A DNA stretch of 64,000 nucleotides from Bacilli bacterium (GTDB taxonomy: Bacteria > Bacillota_I > Bacilli_A > RF39 > UBA660). Below the pieces are notes generated by a model. That model made no database searches. It was not told where the DNA came from and saw nothing but the letters and a program-made list of their open reading frames with translations. Below, piece after piece: positions 50,549 to 59,788 of the stretch. Each line of letters begins with the position of its first letter. Position 1 is the stretch's first letter. The stretch spans positions 49,402 through 113,401 of the forward strand of contig CAAERO010000030.1 of the NCBI GenBank assembly GCA_900758495.1. The letters are read 5' to 3'. The position numbers were made by a program, and so were the translations under genes.

Positions 50549-52135
50549 ATGGAAGAAGATTTTTATGTTACGGTAATTTTAGAAAGACATTATATTGGAA
50601 AGAATACATTTGTCTTTAGTCCTTTAAGAGCAGCCACGGGTAGTTATGATGAAAAAACAGGAATATTCACTGATGATATTGATGAAGAAGAATATTGTTC
50701 TATGCTTGATACCTGTCAGTTAACATCAGAAATACCGTATGCTTATAATAAGATTGTTACACAGAAAGAATTAAAAGAAAGTTATGGTGATATTGATGTA
50801 TATGAAGCTATTTATGATTATGGAAAGTATATAAGTAATTTTGCTTACTTTGTAAGTGTAGTTGATGGAAAACCAGCTTACTTTATAGTTGATTTTAGTA
50901 ATCAAGGAATAGATTATGAAAATGCTAAACCAATTGAAAACAAAAAATTAACTCAAAAAGAAGAGTTTGATTTATTAGTAGAAGATGTAAAAAATGATAG
51001 ATATACAGCTAGTCAGTTAAAAATTCTAAGAGATAGCATTAATAATGATAGAGAAAAGTATGATGAAATAACTAAAATGATTGATGAAAAATTATCAGAA
51101 CAAGAAGTTGTATCTTCAAATAATATTATAGATATTAATAAGATATATAAGGAGATAACGAAAGTATTAATAGCACAAGATGCACCTACTAGAAGATTAC
51201 TTGTAGAACTTACTAGGAAATTATCTGATACAGATGATGAATTAAAGAAGAATAGACCAGGTATTTTAATAACAGGAGCAACTGGTGTCGGTAAAACTAA
51301 ATTATTAAGTTTAGTAGCAGAACAGTTAGATTTACCATTTATGATAATTGATTCTACACAATTAACTATGCCTGGTTATGTAGGTAAAAATATTGAAGAA
51401 TATTTATGGAATCTTTATGTTAATTGTGATAGAGATATTGAAAAAACAGAACATGCAATAATCTATTTTGATGAAATAGATAAAAAAGGATCGGATTCTA
51501 AATCTGATGTAGCAGGCCAAGGAGTTTTAAATACATTATTAAAGTTTTTAGATGGTACTACTTATAATGCTACAAGTGATATTCGGCATCCATATCTAGC
51601 TAATAGTGTTAATATTGATACATCTAAAATGATAGTATTAGCAGGAGGAGCATTTGCTGACCTTTATGAGAAATTTAATAATAGGAAAGAATCAGTAGGA
51701 TTTAAAACTAAAGAAGAAAGCAAAAATAATACTCCTTCAATAGAAGACTTTTATAGTGTAGGTATGCCAAGAGAATTTATGGGAAGATTTCCAACTATTA
51801 TTCATTTAAATGATTTAAGTAAAGAAGATTTAAAGGATGTATATACTAAGTCTTTAGAATCACCTTTAAAAAAGGAACAAACTCATTTTCAAAAAGTAGG
51901 AGTAAAACTAACTGCTACTGATAGTTATATAGATGCTATTGCTAATAAGGCTTATGAATTAAAGTATGGAGCAAGAGGTCTAGCAGGTCTAACTTTAGAA
52001 AGTACATGGATGGCTTATGATGATGTAGTTATTAATAAAGGAAAATATAAAGAAGTAATAGTATCTAAAGAAACATTGGATAACCCTGCTAATTATAAAG
52101 CATTAGAAAAAGAAAAAGTTCTAGTAAAAAAATAG
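50549..52135 (+). CDS. ClpX-like AAA+ ATPase with a distinct N-terminal domain
   Basis: Residues 1-150 form a domain of unknown type in place of the ClpX zinc finger. The AAA+ module then shows Walker A Gly243-Ala-Thr-Gly-Val-Gly-Lys-Thr250, pore loop Gly276-Tyr-Val-Gly279, Walker B Ile-Ile-Tyr-Phe-Asp-Glu-Ile-Asp, and the sensor-2 motif Tyr-Gly-Ala-Arg-Gly-Leu. Val383-Gly-Phe385 stands where ClpX has the Ile-Gly-Phe loop that docks on ClpP, so pairing with ClpP is possible. ClpX-like proteins unfold substrates. The gene follows the giant nucleotidyltransferase by about 113 bases with a GGGGGATATG ribosome binding site and its own strong terminator. Confidence 0.85.
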   Translation: MEEDFYVTVILERHYIGKNTFVFSPLRAATGSYDEKTGIFTDDIDEEEYCSMLDTCQLTSEIPYAYNKIVTQKELKESYGDIDVYEAIYDYGKYISNFAYFVSVVDGKPAYFIVDFSNQGIDYENAKPIENKKLTQKEEFDLLVEDVKNDRYTASQLKILRDSINNDREKYDEITKMIDEKLSEQEVVSSNNIIDINKIYKEITKVLIAQDAPTRRLLVELTRKLSDTDDELKKNRPGILITGATGVGKTKLLSLVAEQLDLPFMIIDSTQLTMPGYVGKNIEEYLWNLYVNCDRDIEKTEHAIIYFDEIDKKGSDSKSDVAGQGVLNTLLKFLDGTTYNATSDIRHPYLANSVNIDTSKMIVLAGGAFADLYEKFNNRKESVGFKTKEESKNNTPSIEDFYSVGMPREFMGRFPTIIHLNDLSKEDLKDVYTKSLESPLKKEQTHFQKVGVKLTATDSYIDAIANKAYELKYGARGLAGLTLESTWMAYDDVVINKGKYKEVIVSKETLDNPANYKALEKEKVLVKK

Positions 52136-52165
52136 GAAAAGCATTATTTAACTTTTCCTTTTTTT
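52131..52165. terminator. terminator after the ClpX-like gene
   Basis: AGGAAAAG and CTTTTCCT pair over an AT-rich loop and seven T follow on the plus strand; on the minus strand an A-rich stretch gives a weaker T-run for the convergent gene. Confidence 0.75.
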
Positions 52166-52893
52166 AATGATAAAGTCTTTTGAAAATTAATCTCTTCATT
52201 TCTTGCTAGCACTTCATAATCTTGTTCAATATAAGACTTTCCTAAATAAGGATATAAATCTATACCATGTTTATATTCATGTATGTTTATTTTCATAGTT
52301 GTAAGATTCTTAATTTTTGGTACACAGATATTTATTTCCTTTAGAATATCATTTTCTACATATGGATAACATCCATAGAAATCAATGCCTTTTTTAAAAT
52401 CAACATCAATGGTCTTAGAATGATCCATCAAATAATAGATAGCATCATATTGATGATAATAGTTAATTAAATCTTCCTTTGTAAGTGTAAGACCGACAAC
52501 TTCTTGAACGATTGATTTATCGTGTGTGATAGATGAAAATTTCTTTTCAGAAAAAGTATAATTACTTCCATCTTCTAAAGCTGTTAAATACTCCTCACCT
52601 AAAGAATTATAATGTTTAAAAGTGGTTTCATTTAAAAAGTTAATTTCCATTATTATATTTTCTAATGCTTCAGTATCTTTGATATTATCAAAATTATTAA
52701 TAATATAAGAAAGATAAGAATTCTCTTCTTTAGTTATTAGTAAATATTCTTTTAAAGAAGAAAATAAAACTTTTCTATTATCTTTTTCTTCAGGCTTAGT
52801 AAGTGATGCAAGATAAGTTGTTAAATAATTTTTAGTTAAAGTTAAAAATTCTAATCTATTTAAGTGTTTGTTTTCTTTTAGTTCATTAATCAT
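52144..52893 (-). CDS. predicted zincin metallopeptidase-like protein
   Basis: The 249-residue protein has a long helical N-terminal region and, near its end, His205-Glu206-Tyr-Lys-His209, the HExxH zinc motif, followed 18 residues later by Glu227-Val-Leu-Ala in the place of the gluzincin third ligand. No signal peptide or membrane segment is seen once the correct start is used: ATG 52893 behind AAGGAG. A longer reading up to 52992 would include a promoter region. I do not recognise the family by name. It is convergent with the ClpX-like gene and may be part of that locus, but this is only positional. Confidence 0.6.
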   Translation of the reverse strand: MINELKENKHLNRLEFLTLTKNYLTTYLASLTKPEEKDNRKVLFSSLKEYLLITKEENSYLSYIINNFDNIKDTEALENIIMEINFLNETTFKHYNSLGEEYLTALEDGSNYTFSEKKFSSITHDKSIVQEVVGLTLTKEDLINYYHQYDAIYYLMDHSKTIDVDFKKGIDFYGCYPYVENDILKEINICVPKIKNLTTMKINIHEYKHGIDLYPYLGKSYIEQDYEVLARNEEINFQKTLSLKKGKVK

Positions 52894-53007
52894 ATTATCT
52901 TTTCTCCTTGTGCTAACTATTATATGAAAAAAATAGTCAAAAAGCAAAGAAATTAACTTAAAAATTATATTATTTGATATAATAAATTGCAAGAAAGAAG
53001 TGATTGG

Positions 53008-53682
53008 ATGCCAAAAATATTAATAATAGATGATGATAAAGACATAGCAGAATTAGTAGCTTTAATATTAAGAAAAGAAAAGATAGATTCAGAAATAATA
53101 AATGATTCTTTAGAAGCACTAACTAGAATAGAAGAAGGAAAAACTAATTATGATTTAATACTTCTTGATATAATGATGCCGAATATTAGTGGAACAGAGT
53201 TATGTATTAAAATAAGAGATAAAGTTACTTGTCCTATTGTTTTTCTATCAGCTAAAAAAGAATTAGTTGATAAAATGGTTGGTTATGAAATTGGGGGAGA
53301 TGATTATATTACTAAACCTTTTGATAACACTGAATTAGTATTAAAAATAAAATCTCATCTAAGACTACAATCAAGAAATAAAATAAGTAAAAACATTATT
53401 ACTATTGGAGAGATAAGTATCAATAAAGAAAGCTTTGAAGTCTATAAGAATAATAAGAGAGTAGAAGTATCAACTAGAGAGTTTGAACTATTAACTTACT
53501 TAATGGAAAATGCAGGTATTGCTCTATCAAAAGAACAAATCTTTGAAAAAGTATGGGGTAGTAGTTATGGTGATATTGGAATAGTAGCAGTTAATATTAA
53601 AAACTTAAGAGAAAAATTAGATTCAACTAACCAATATATAATAACCATTTGGGGATATGGATATAAGTTTGCGAGGAGTTAG
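53008..53682 (+). CDS. OmpR-family response regulator
   Basis: The receiver domain has Asp8-Asp9-Asp10, the phosphorylation site Asp54 in Leu-Leu-Asp-Ile-Met-Met-Pro, Ser/Ala-Lys near residue 83 and Thr-Lys-Pro-Phe near residue 102. The C-terminal winged helix reads Glu-Val-Ser-Thr-Arg-Glu-Phe-Glu-Leu-Leu and ends Thr-Ile-Trp-Gly-Tyr-Gly-Tyr-Lys-Phe, the standard OmpR/PhoB pattern. ATG 53008 is used. The sensor kinase follows after four bases and the ABC exporter genes lie further down, so the pair could control envelope stress or drug export; the target genes cannot be read off. Confidence 0.93.
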   Translation: MPKILIIDDDKDIAELVALILRKEKIDSEIINDSLEALTRIEEGKTNYDLILLDIMMPNISGTELCIKIRDKVTCPIVFLSAKKELVDKMVGYEIGGDDYITKPFDNTELVLKIKSHLRLQSRNKISKNIITIGEISINKESFEVYKNNKRVEVSTREFELLTYLMENAGIALSKEQIFEKVWGSSYGDIGIVAVNIKNLREKLDSTNQYIITIWGYGYKFARS

Positions 53683-53686
53683 TTAA

Positions 53687-54928
53687 ATGAAAAAGAAATC
53701 AATTAGTAAAAAAATACTTATTGCTTTAATATTTATTACAACAGTTAATATCTTCACACTTGCCCTTTGGTTTTTATGTAATGTAGAACCGATGGTTAAT
53801 AAAAAAAGATACTTAAAAAAAGAAATAGTAACTAAAGAGATAAAAGATAATTATCAGTCCTTTGATGATTTAATAATTGCTCTAGATAAGATAAAAAAAG
53901 AAAAAGAAATAACTTTTAGTATTGAAAAAGAAAAAATAAACAAAGATAAACAAGATTTATATTTGTTTTCCAAAAAGGTTTTTATAGATGATGAACCATA
54001 TATAGTTAGTGCTTATTTTTATAAGAATATGAGTATTTTAAGATTAATTCTTGAATTGTTAGTTCTTCAATCTATTCTACTTACTATCTGTATGCTTTTA
54101 GTATTTTTATTTGCTCGTGATAAGATAATTAAACCTGTTAATAAAATAATAGAAGCAATAAGAAATTATAAATTTGGAAAGAAACCAGAAGCAGTTCCCT
54201 TTGAAAATGAATTTGCTTTAATTCAAAATGAGTTTGTGGCATTAGTTGATTCTTTAGAAGAAGAAAAGAAAGAACAAAATAGAATAATAGCAAGTATCTC
54301 ACATGATATAAAAACTCCTTTAACTTCTATTATTGGGTATTCTGATTTAATAGAAGAAGATAATTTAACAAAAGAAGAGATAAAAAAATATAATCAGAAG
54401 ATATATGGGAAAGCCCTTCATTTAAAAAATGTCTTAGCAACTTTTGATGATTATTTAATTAATCAAAAAGGACAAAAACTAAAACTTACAGCAATTAAAA
54501 TTAAAGATTTAGTAGAAGAAATAGAAAAAGATTATAAATTAGAATTAATGAATAATGGTGTAGAATTAGTTATTAAAACTAATATTGAAAAGGAAATTAT
54601 TAAATTAGATATAGTAAAGTTTAAACGAATAATTTCTAATTTAATATCTAATAGTATGCGTTATTTAAATGAAAATGGGTGCATATTAATAGAAATAACT
54701 AGTGATAAAGATAACTTCTTTTTCCACTTTAAAGATAATGGTCAAGGGGTAGATGAGAAGATAATTGATAAAATATTTGAACCACTTTTTACAACTGATA
54801 ATTCAAGAAAAATATCAGGTCTTGGTCTTTCTATTTGTAAAGAGTTTGTTTTAATGCATGAAGGAAGTATAACTGGTTACAATGATAATGGTTTTAATAT
54901 TGATTTTAGTATATCTAAGAATTTGTAG
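53687..54928 (+). CDS. membrane sensor histidine kinase
   Basis: Two membrane segments (about residues 9-28 and 120-144) flank an extracytoplasmic loop of about 90 residues. A HAMP-like region follows. The HisKA domain has His206 in Ser-His-Asp-Ile-Lys-Thr-Pro-Leu-Thr, and the ATPase domain has Asn-Leu-Ile-Ser-Asn-Ser-Met-Arg-Tyr, Asp-Asn-Gly-Gln-Gly-Val, Phe-Glu-Pro-Leu-Phe-Thr-Thr-Asp and Ser-Gly-Leu-Gly-Leu-Ser-Ile. It is the partner of the response regulator just upstream. The loop has no recognisable ligand domain. Confidence 0.93.
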   Translation: MKKKSISKKILIALIFITTVNIFTLALWFLCNVEPMVNKKRYLKKEIVTKEIKDNYQSFDDLIIALDKIKKEKEITFSIEKEKINKDKQDLYLFSKKVFIDDEPYIVSAYFYKNMSILRLILELLVLQSILLTICMLLVFLFARDKIIKPVNKIIEAIRNYKFGKKPEAVPFENEFALIQNEFVALVDSLEEEKKEQNRIIASISHDIKTPLTSIIGYSDLIEEDNLTKEEIKKYNQKIYGKALHLKNVLATFDDYLINQKGQKLKLTAIKIKDLVEEIEKDYKLELMNNGVELVIKTNIEKEIIKLDIVKFKRIISNLISNSMRYLNENGCILIEITSDKDNFFFHFKDNGQGVDEKIIDKIFEPLFTTDNSRKISGLGLSICKEFVLMHEGSITGYNDNGFNIDFSISKNL

Positions 54929-54952
54929 GAGAAGATTAACTTCTTCTTTTCT
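54926..54952 (+). terminator. weak terminator after the kinase
   Basis: AGGAGAAG and CTTCTTCT form a short stem over ATTAA followed by TTTTCTT. It overlaps the stop codon. Confidence 0.5.
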
Positions 54953-55025
54953 TAATAATTTTTAATAATTTAATTATTAAATAATAAAAAATATATAGTA
55001 AAATATTATCCGAGGTGATTAGTTA

Positions 55026-55709
55026 ATGGATAATTTTTTTATTCTTTATGGTTTAACTATTATTGGAGTAGTCATTACCTTTTTAGCAGAAGTCTTTGTA
55101 ACATCATCTTATAAGAAGTATGAAAAGATTTCTAATGAAAGAGGAATGACAGGACGCGAAGCGGCAAGATATTTACTTGATAAAAATGGTCTTTCTGATA
55201 TAAAAATAGAGAGGACTAATGGTTTTTTAACAGATCATTATGATCCTACTAATAAAGTTATCAGATTATCAAAAACTAACTATGATGAAGCATCTATTGC
55301 TAGTGTAGCAGTAGCATGCCATGAATGTGGTCATGCTATTCAAGACAAAGAAGGGTACTTTTTCTTAAGATTTAGGAATAAGTTAATACCAGTTGTTAAT
55401 TTTTCGTCTAAGTTTGGTTATTTTGCTATTGTTTTTGGTTGTTTATTTTCATCATTTAGTTTAGTATGGCTAGGAATAATTCTTGAAATGGTAATTTTAT
55501 TCTTTCAAATAATAACTTTACCAGTAGAAATAGATGCTAGTAGAAGAGCTTTAAAAGAACTTGATTATGCTCATTTCTTTACTAGTAAAGAATTAGTTGA
55601 TGGAAAAGTTATGTTAACTGCAGCTGCCTTAACCTATGTTGCTAGTATATTGACAACTTTATTAGAACTAATAAGACTTATTATGATATTTGGAAGAAGG
55701 GATGATTAA
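55026..55709 (+). CDS. YugP-like membrane zinc metallopeptidase
   Basis: The protein has an N-terminal membrane segment, then His99-Glu-Cys-Gly-His103 as the zinc motif, three further membrane segments, and a Glu-Ile-Asp-Ala-Ser-Arg-Arg-Ala segment with the probable third ligand Glu. This is the Zn_peptidase_2 (YugP) family; its substrates are not established. Arg-Glu-Ala-Ala-Arg-Tyr-Leu-Leu near residue 46 and His-Tyr-Asp-Pro-Thr-Asn-Lys near residue 72 are conserved. The gene is two bases before the first ABC exporter gene, and the three genes probably form one operon. Confidence 0.88.
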   Translation: MDNFFILYGLTIIGVVITFLAEVFVTSSYKKYEKISNERGMTGREAARYLLDKNGLSDIKIERTNGFLTDHYDPTNKVIRLSKTNYDEASIASVAVACHECGHAIQDKEGYFFLRFRNKLIPVVNFSSKFGYFAIVFGCLFSSFSLVWLGIILEMVILFFQIITLPVEIDASRRALKELDYAHFFTSKELVDGKVMLTAAALTYVASILTTLLELIRLIMIFGRRDD

Positions 55710-55711
55710 AA

Positions 55712-57472
55712 ATGTTTAAACTGTTTAAAAATTTTACTAAAAAAGATTACTTATTAATCTTTATTTCCTTAATCTTTATCTTAGTACAAGTTTGGTTAGA
55801 TTTGAAATTACCTGATTATATGTCAGAAATTACAAAACTTGTACAAACAGAAGGAAGTAAAATGAGTGCCATCTTGCAAAATGGTGGTTATATGTTGCTT
55901 TGCGCTTTTGGAAGTTTATTATCAGCAATTTTAGTTGGTTATATAGCTTCTAATGTATCAGCAAGTTTTTCTAAAACTATTAGAAAAAAGTTATTTGATA
56001 AAGTAGAAAACTTAGGAATTGCTGAAGTAAAAAACTTTTCTACTAGTAGTTTAATTACACGTACAACTAATGATATAACACAAATTCAAATGTTTATTTC
56101 AATGGGGTTGCAATTATTAATAAAAGCTCCGATTACCGCTATTTGGGCAGTTACTAAAATCCTTAATAAAAACATTACTTGGAGTGCAGTTACAGCAGTA
56201 GCAGTAATTATTTTGTTAGTTACTATCTTAATTTTATTAGGAGTTGTTATGCCAAGATTTAAAAAGGTACAAAAACTTACTGATAAATTAAATGGGGTAA
56301 CACGTGAAAATTTAACTGGTATTAGGGTAGTTAGAGCTTTTAATGCTGAAAAGTATCAGGAAGATAAATTTGCCAATGTTAATGATGAATTGACTAATAT
56401 GCAATTATTTAATCAAAAGGCTTTTTCTATTATGCAACCAGTTATGTATTTAGTAATGTATTTCTTAACACTTAGTATTTACTTTATTGGAGCAGATTTG
56501 ATTAATAAAGCTTTAATGGCTGATAAGTTAAGTTTATTTTCTGATATGATAGTATTTTCAAGTTATTCAATGCAAGTTATTATGTCATTTTTAATGCTTG
56601 CTATGATATTTATGATGTTACCAAGAGCAAGTGTTTCAGCTAAAAGAATTAACGAAGTTTTAGATACAGAATTAAGTATTCAAGATGGAAGTTTCACTGG
56701 TGCTACTGAAGAAACTGGTACGGTAGAGTTTAAAAATGTTTCTTTCAAGTATCCAGATGCAGAAGAATACTTACTAAGAGATATCTCTTTTAAAGCTAAT
56801 AAGGGAGAAACAGTAGCTTTCATCGGTTCAACAGGAAGTGGAAAAAGTTCACTTATTAATTTAATACCAAGATTTTATGATGCTACTGATGGTGAAGTAT
56901 TAGTAGATGGTGTCAATGTTAAAGATTATAAACAAACTTCACTTCGTAATAAGATTAGTTATGTTTCACAAAAAGCTACTCTTTTCCATGGTAGTGTTAG
57001 TAGCAATATTTCTTTTGGTGATAATGGAAAAGGAGAAATTACTACTAAGAAGATAAAAGAAGCTGTTAAAGTAGCTCAAGCAGAAGAGTTTGTTACTAAA
57101 ATGGACAATACTTATAATGCCTCAATCGCTCAAGGAGGAACTAATGTATCAGGAGGTCAAAAGCAACGTTTATCAATCGCAAGAGCCGTTGCAAGAGATC
57201 CAGAAATTTATATCTTTGATGATTCATTTTCAGCTCTTGACTATAAAACAGATTATATTTTAAGAAAAGAATTAAAGAATTATACAAAAGATGCTACTAG
57301 TTTAATAGTAGCTCAAAGAATAGGTACAATTATGAATGCCGATAAGATACTTGTTCTTGATAATGGACATTGTGTTGGAATGGGTACTCATAAGGAATTA
57401 TTAAAAAATTGTGATGTTTATAAGCAAATAGCTTTATCACAATTATCAAAGGAGGAGTTAGAAAATGCATAA
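55712..57472 (+). CDS. ABC exporter half-transporter with degenerate ATP site
   Basis: Six membrane segments are followed by a nucleotide-binding domain with Walker A Gly-Ser-Thr-Gly-Ser-Gly-Lys-Ser (about 371-378), signature Val-Ser-Gly-Gly-Gln and Walker B Ile-Phe-Asp-Asp-Ser near residue 502. The catalytic Glu after Walker B is Asp, as in the inactive-site subunit of heterodimeric exporters such as BmrC or TM287. The next gene overlaps by eight bases and supplies the partner subunit. The complex probably exports drugs or lipids; the substrate is not predictable. Confidence 0.92.
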   Translation: MFKLFKNFTKKDYLLIFISLIFILVQVWLDLKLPDYMSEITKLVQTEGSKMSAILQNGGYMLLCAFGSLLSAILVGYIASNVSASFSKTIRKKLFDKVENLGIAEVKNFSTSSLITRTTNDITQIQMFISMGLQLLIKAPITAIWAVTKILNKNITWSAVTAVAVIILLVTILILLGVVMPRFKKVQKLTDKLNGVTRENLTGIRVVRAFNAEKYQEDKFANVNDELTNMQLFNQKAFSIMQPVMYLVMYFLTLSIYFIGADLINKALMADKLSLFSDMIVFSSYSMQVIMSFLMLAMIFMMLPRASVSAKRINEVLDTELSIQDGSFTGATEETGTVEFKNVSFKYPDAEEYLLRDISFKANKGETVAFIGSTGSGKSSLINLIPRFYDATDGEVLVDGVNVKDYKQTSLRNKISYVSQKATLFHGSVSSNISFGDNGKGEITTKKIKEAVKVAQAEEFVTKMDNTYNASIAQGGTNVSGGQKQRLSIARAVARDPEIYIFDDSFSALDYKTDYILRKELKNYTKDATSLIVAQRIGTIMNADKILVLDNGHCVGMGTHKELLKNCDVYKQIALSQLSKEELENA

Positions 57473-59600
57473 CGGACCACGTGGACCTAAAATGGATAAG
57501 TCTAAAGATTTTGTTGGTTCAATGAAACGCCTTTTCAAAGAACTAAAAAGTTTTCAAATCTTAATAGCAATGGCATTAATCTTTGCTGTTTTATCATCAA
57601 TCTTATCAATCGCTGCTCCTAATAAATTATCTAAATTAACTGATACTATTTCTGAAGGTATAATTGTTAATTCAAGAAATCTTGAAGAAGTAAGTGAGCG
57701 AATAAAAATTAATTTACAACATATTAAAGTAGATGAAATATTACAAAGTGAAGATTTAACAATCGAAGAAAAACAAGACTTTCTAAATGCTTTACAGTTT
57801 AGTAGTGAAGATGATATTGTAAGTAATTTAAGTAAGTTATCAGATAAGACCTTAAAGATGATTTTTAAAGAGTTTGCAGTTAAAAATCAAAAGATTACAA
57901 CAAAAGATCAAATAGAGTTTTTAGAAGTAACAAGTGAGATTAAAGATACAAGTGATGTTAAAGTACTTTATAAGAAAATAGATGAAATGCCTAAAGATAT
58001 TAAAAAAGTAGTTGTACCTACTATGGATATGACTAAGATTAAAAAGATAAGTTTATTCTTAGCTTGTTTATATATTGTTAGTGCTTTATTATCATTTATT
58101 GAATCAATTATAATGACTAGTGTTTCTAATAACTTTGCTAGAAAATTAAGAAGTAGAATCTCTACTAAGATTAATAAACTACCACTTAAATATTTTGATA
58201 GGAATCAGACAGGTGATATTTTATCACGTGTTACTAATGATGTTGATACTATTGCACAAAGTATGAACCAATCATTATCTTCATTAGTTAGTGCTATAAC
58301 ATTATTACTAGGTACAATTCTAATGATGTTTATAACTAACTGGATTATGGCTTTAACAGCTATTTCTGCTAGTTTAATTGGTTTTGTTATTATCTTTATA
58401 GTTCTTTCTAAATCTCAAAAATATTTTGCAGCAAGACAAAGAGAACTTGGAAAACTAAATTCACATATTGAAGAAGTGTATTCAGGACTTTTAGTAGTAA
58501 AAGCATATAATGGTAAAAAGGAATCTGATACTAAGTTTGATGAATATAACGAGAAAGTTTATAATGCTAATAGAAAAAGTCAGTTCTTATCAGGACTTAT
58601 GCAACCAATTATGGCTTTCATTGGAAACTTTGGTTATGTAGCAGTATGTATTGTGGGAGCATTACTTGTTTTAAATAATCATATAACCTTTGGTGTCATT
58701 GTAGCATTTATTACTTATGTTAGATTATTTACTTCACCTCTAACACAAATCGCTCAAGCTTTTACTAGTTTACAATCAACAGCAGCTGCAAGTGAAAGAG
58801 TATTTGAATTCTTAGATGAAGAAGAGATGAGTTTAGAAACTAATAAAACAAAAAGATTAGATAAAGCAAAAGTAAAAGGTAATATTACTTTCGACCACGT
58901 TTCTTTCGGTTATGATAAAGATAGAACTATTATTAAAGATTTCACCGCTAGTGTTAAAGATGGACAAAAAATAGCAATCGTTGGACCTACGGGAGCAGGT
59001 AAAACAACAATGGTTAATCTACTTATGAAGTTCTATGAAATTAATAAAGGTGATATTTTAATAGATAATGTTTCTATTAATGACCTTACAAGAGAAAATG
59101 TTCATAGTTTATTTACAATGGTTTTACAAGACACTTGGTTATTCAATGGTACAGTTAAAGAAAATATTATTTATAATAGAGAAAATATTTCTGATGAAAC
59201 AGTTGAAGAAGTTTGTGATACAGTAGGTCTTACTCATTTTATTAAGACTTTACCTAATGGCTTTGATAGTGTTATTGGTGAAAATGATTCTGTATCAGCA
59301 GGACAAAGACAGTTACTCACTATTGCCCGTGGTATGATAGAAGATTCACCATTCTTAATTCTTGATGAAGCAACAAGTAATGTTGATACAAGAACAGAAG
59401 AATTAGTACAAAAGGCTATGGATAAGTTAACAGAAGGAAGAACATCATTTATCATTGCTCATAGATTATCAACTATTAAAAATGCTGATTTAATACTTGT
59501 TATGAAAGATGGTAATATCATTGAAACAGGTAATCATGAAGAATTAATGAAAAAGAATGGTTTCTATGCCGACTTATACAATTCACAGTTTGAATTATAG
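57465..59600 (+). CDS. ABC exporter half-transporter, partner subunit
   Basis: Between the first and second membrane segments this subunit has an insertion of about 135 residues (residues 60-195), rich in charged helices and predicted outside. The ATPase domain has Walker A Gly-Pro-Thr-Gly-Ala-Gly-Lys-Thr (about 507-514), Walker B Leu-Ile-Leu-Asp-Glu-Ala with the catalytic Glu, and an altered signature Val-Ser-Ala-Gly-Gln. In the dimer, that altered signature faces the Walker A/B of the first subunit, so one composite site is degenerate on both sides and the other canonical. The start overlaps the first gene with AAAGGAGG upstream. Confidence 0.92.
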   Translation: MHNGPRGPKMDKSKDFVGSMKRLFKELKSFQILIAMALIFAVLSSILSIAAPNKLSKLTDTISEGIIVNSRNLEEVSERIKINLQHIKVDEILQSEDLTIEEKQDFLNALQFSSEDDIVSNLSKLSDKTLKMIFKEFAVKNQKITTKDQIEFLEVTSEIKDTSDVKVLYKKIDEMPKDIKKVVVPTMDMTKIKKISLFLACLYIVSALLSFIESIIMTSVSNNFARKLRSRISTKINKLPLKYFDRNQTGDILSRVTNDVDTIAQSMNQSLSSLVSAITLLLGTILMMFITNWIMALTAISASLIGFVIIFIVLSKSQKYFAARQRELGKLNSHIEEVYSGLLVVKAYNGKKESDTKFDEYNEKVYNANRKSQFLSGLMQPIMAFIGNFGYVAVCIVGALLVLNNHITFGVIVAFITYVRLFTSPLTQIAQAFTSLQSTAAASERVFEFLDEEEMSLETNKTKRLDKAKVKGNITFDHVSFGYDKDRTIIKDFTASVKDGQKIAIVGPTGAGKTTMVNLLMKFYEINKGDILIDNVSINDLTRENVHSLFTMVLQDTWLFNGTVKENIIYNRENISDETVEEVCDTVGLTHFIKTLPNGFDSVIGENDSVSAGQRQLLTIARGMIEDSPFLILDEATSNVDTRTEELVQKAMDKLTEGRTSFIIAHRLSTIKNADLILVMKDGNIIETGNHEELMKKNGFYADLYNSQFEL

Positions 59601-59622
59601 GGGACGAAAGTCTCTTTTTAAA
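59600..59622 (+). terminator. terminator of the exporter operon
   Basis: GGGGAC and GTCTCT-type arms enclose GAAA (59602-59617, one G-T pair) and five T follow, directly after the stop codon. Confidence 0.75.
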
Positions 59623-59788
59623 TGGAAAAAAAATCAGCTATTAAAGTTGATCTAATTAGCAACATCTATATAAGAATATTTGAAAAGAAGATTGCATTAA
59701 ATAAATATTAGTTTAGTTATACATTTTTAATAAAAAGAATTATAGTAGAAAATAAAAATTAGTAATTAAAGTAATTGGTGGTGAAAAA

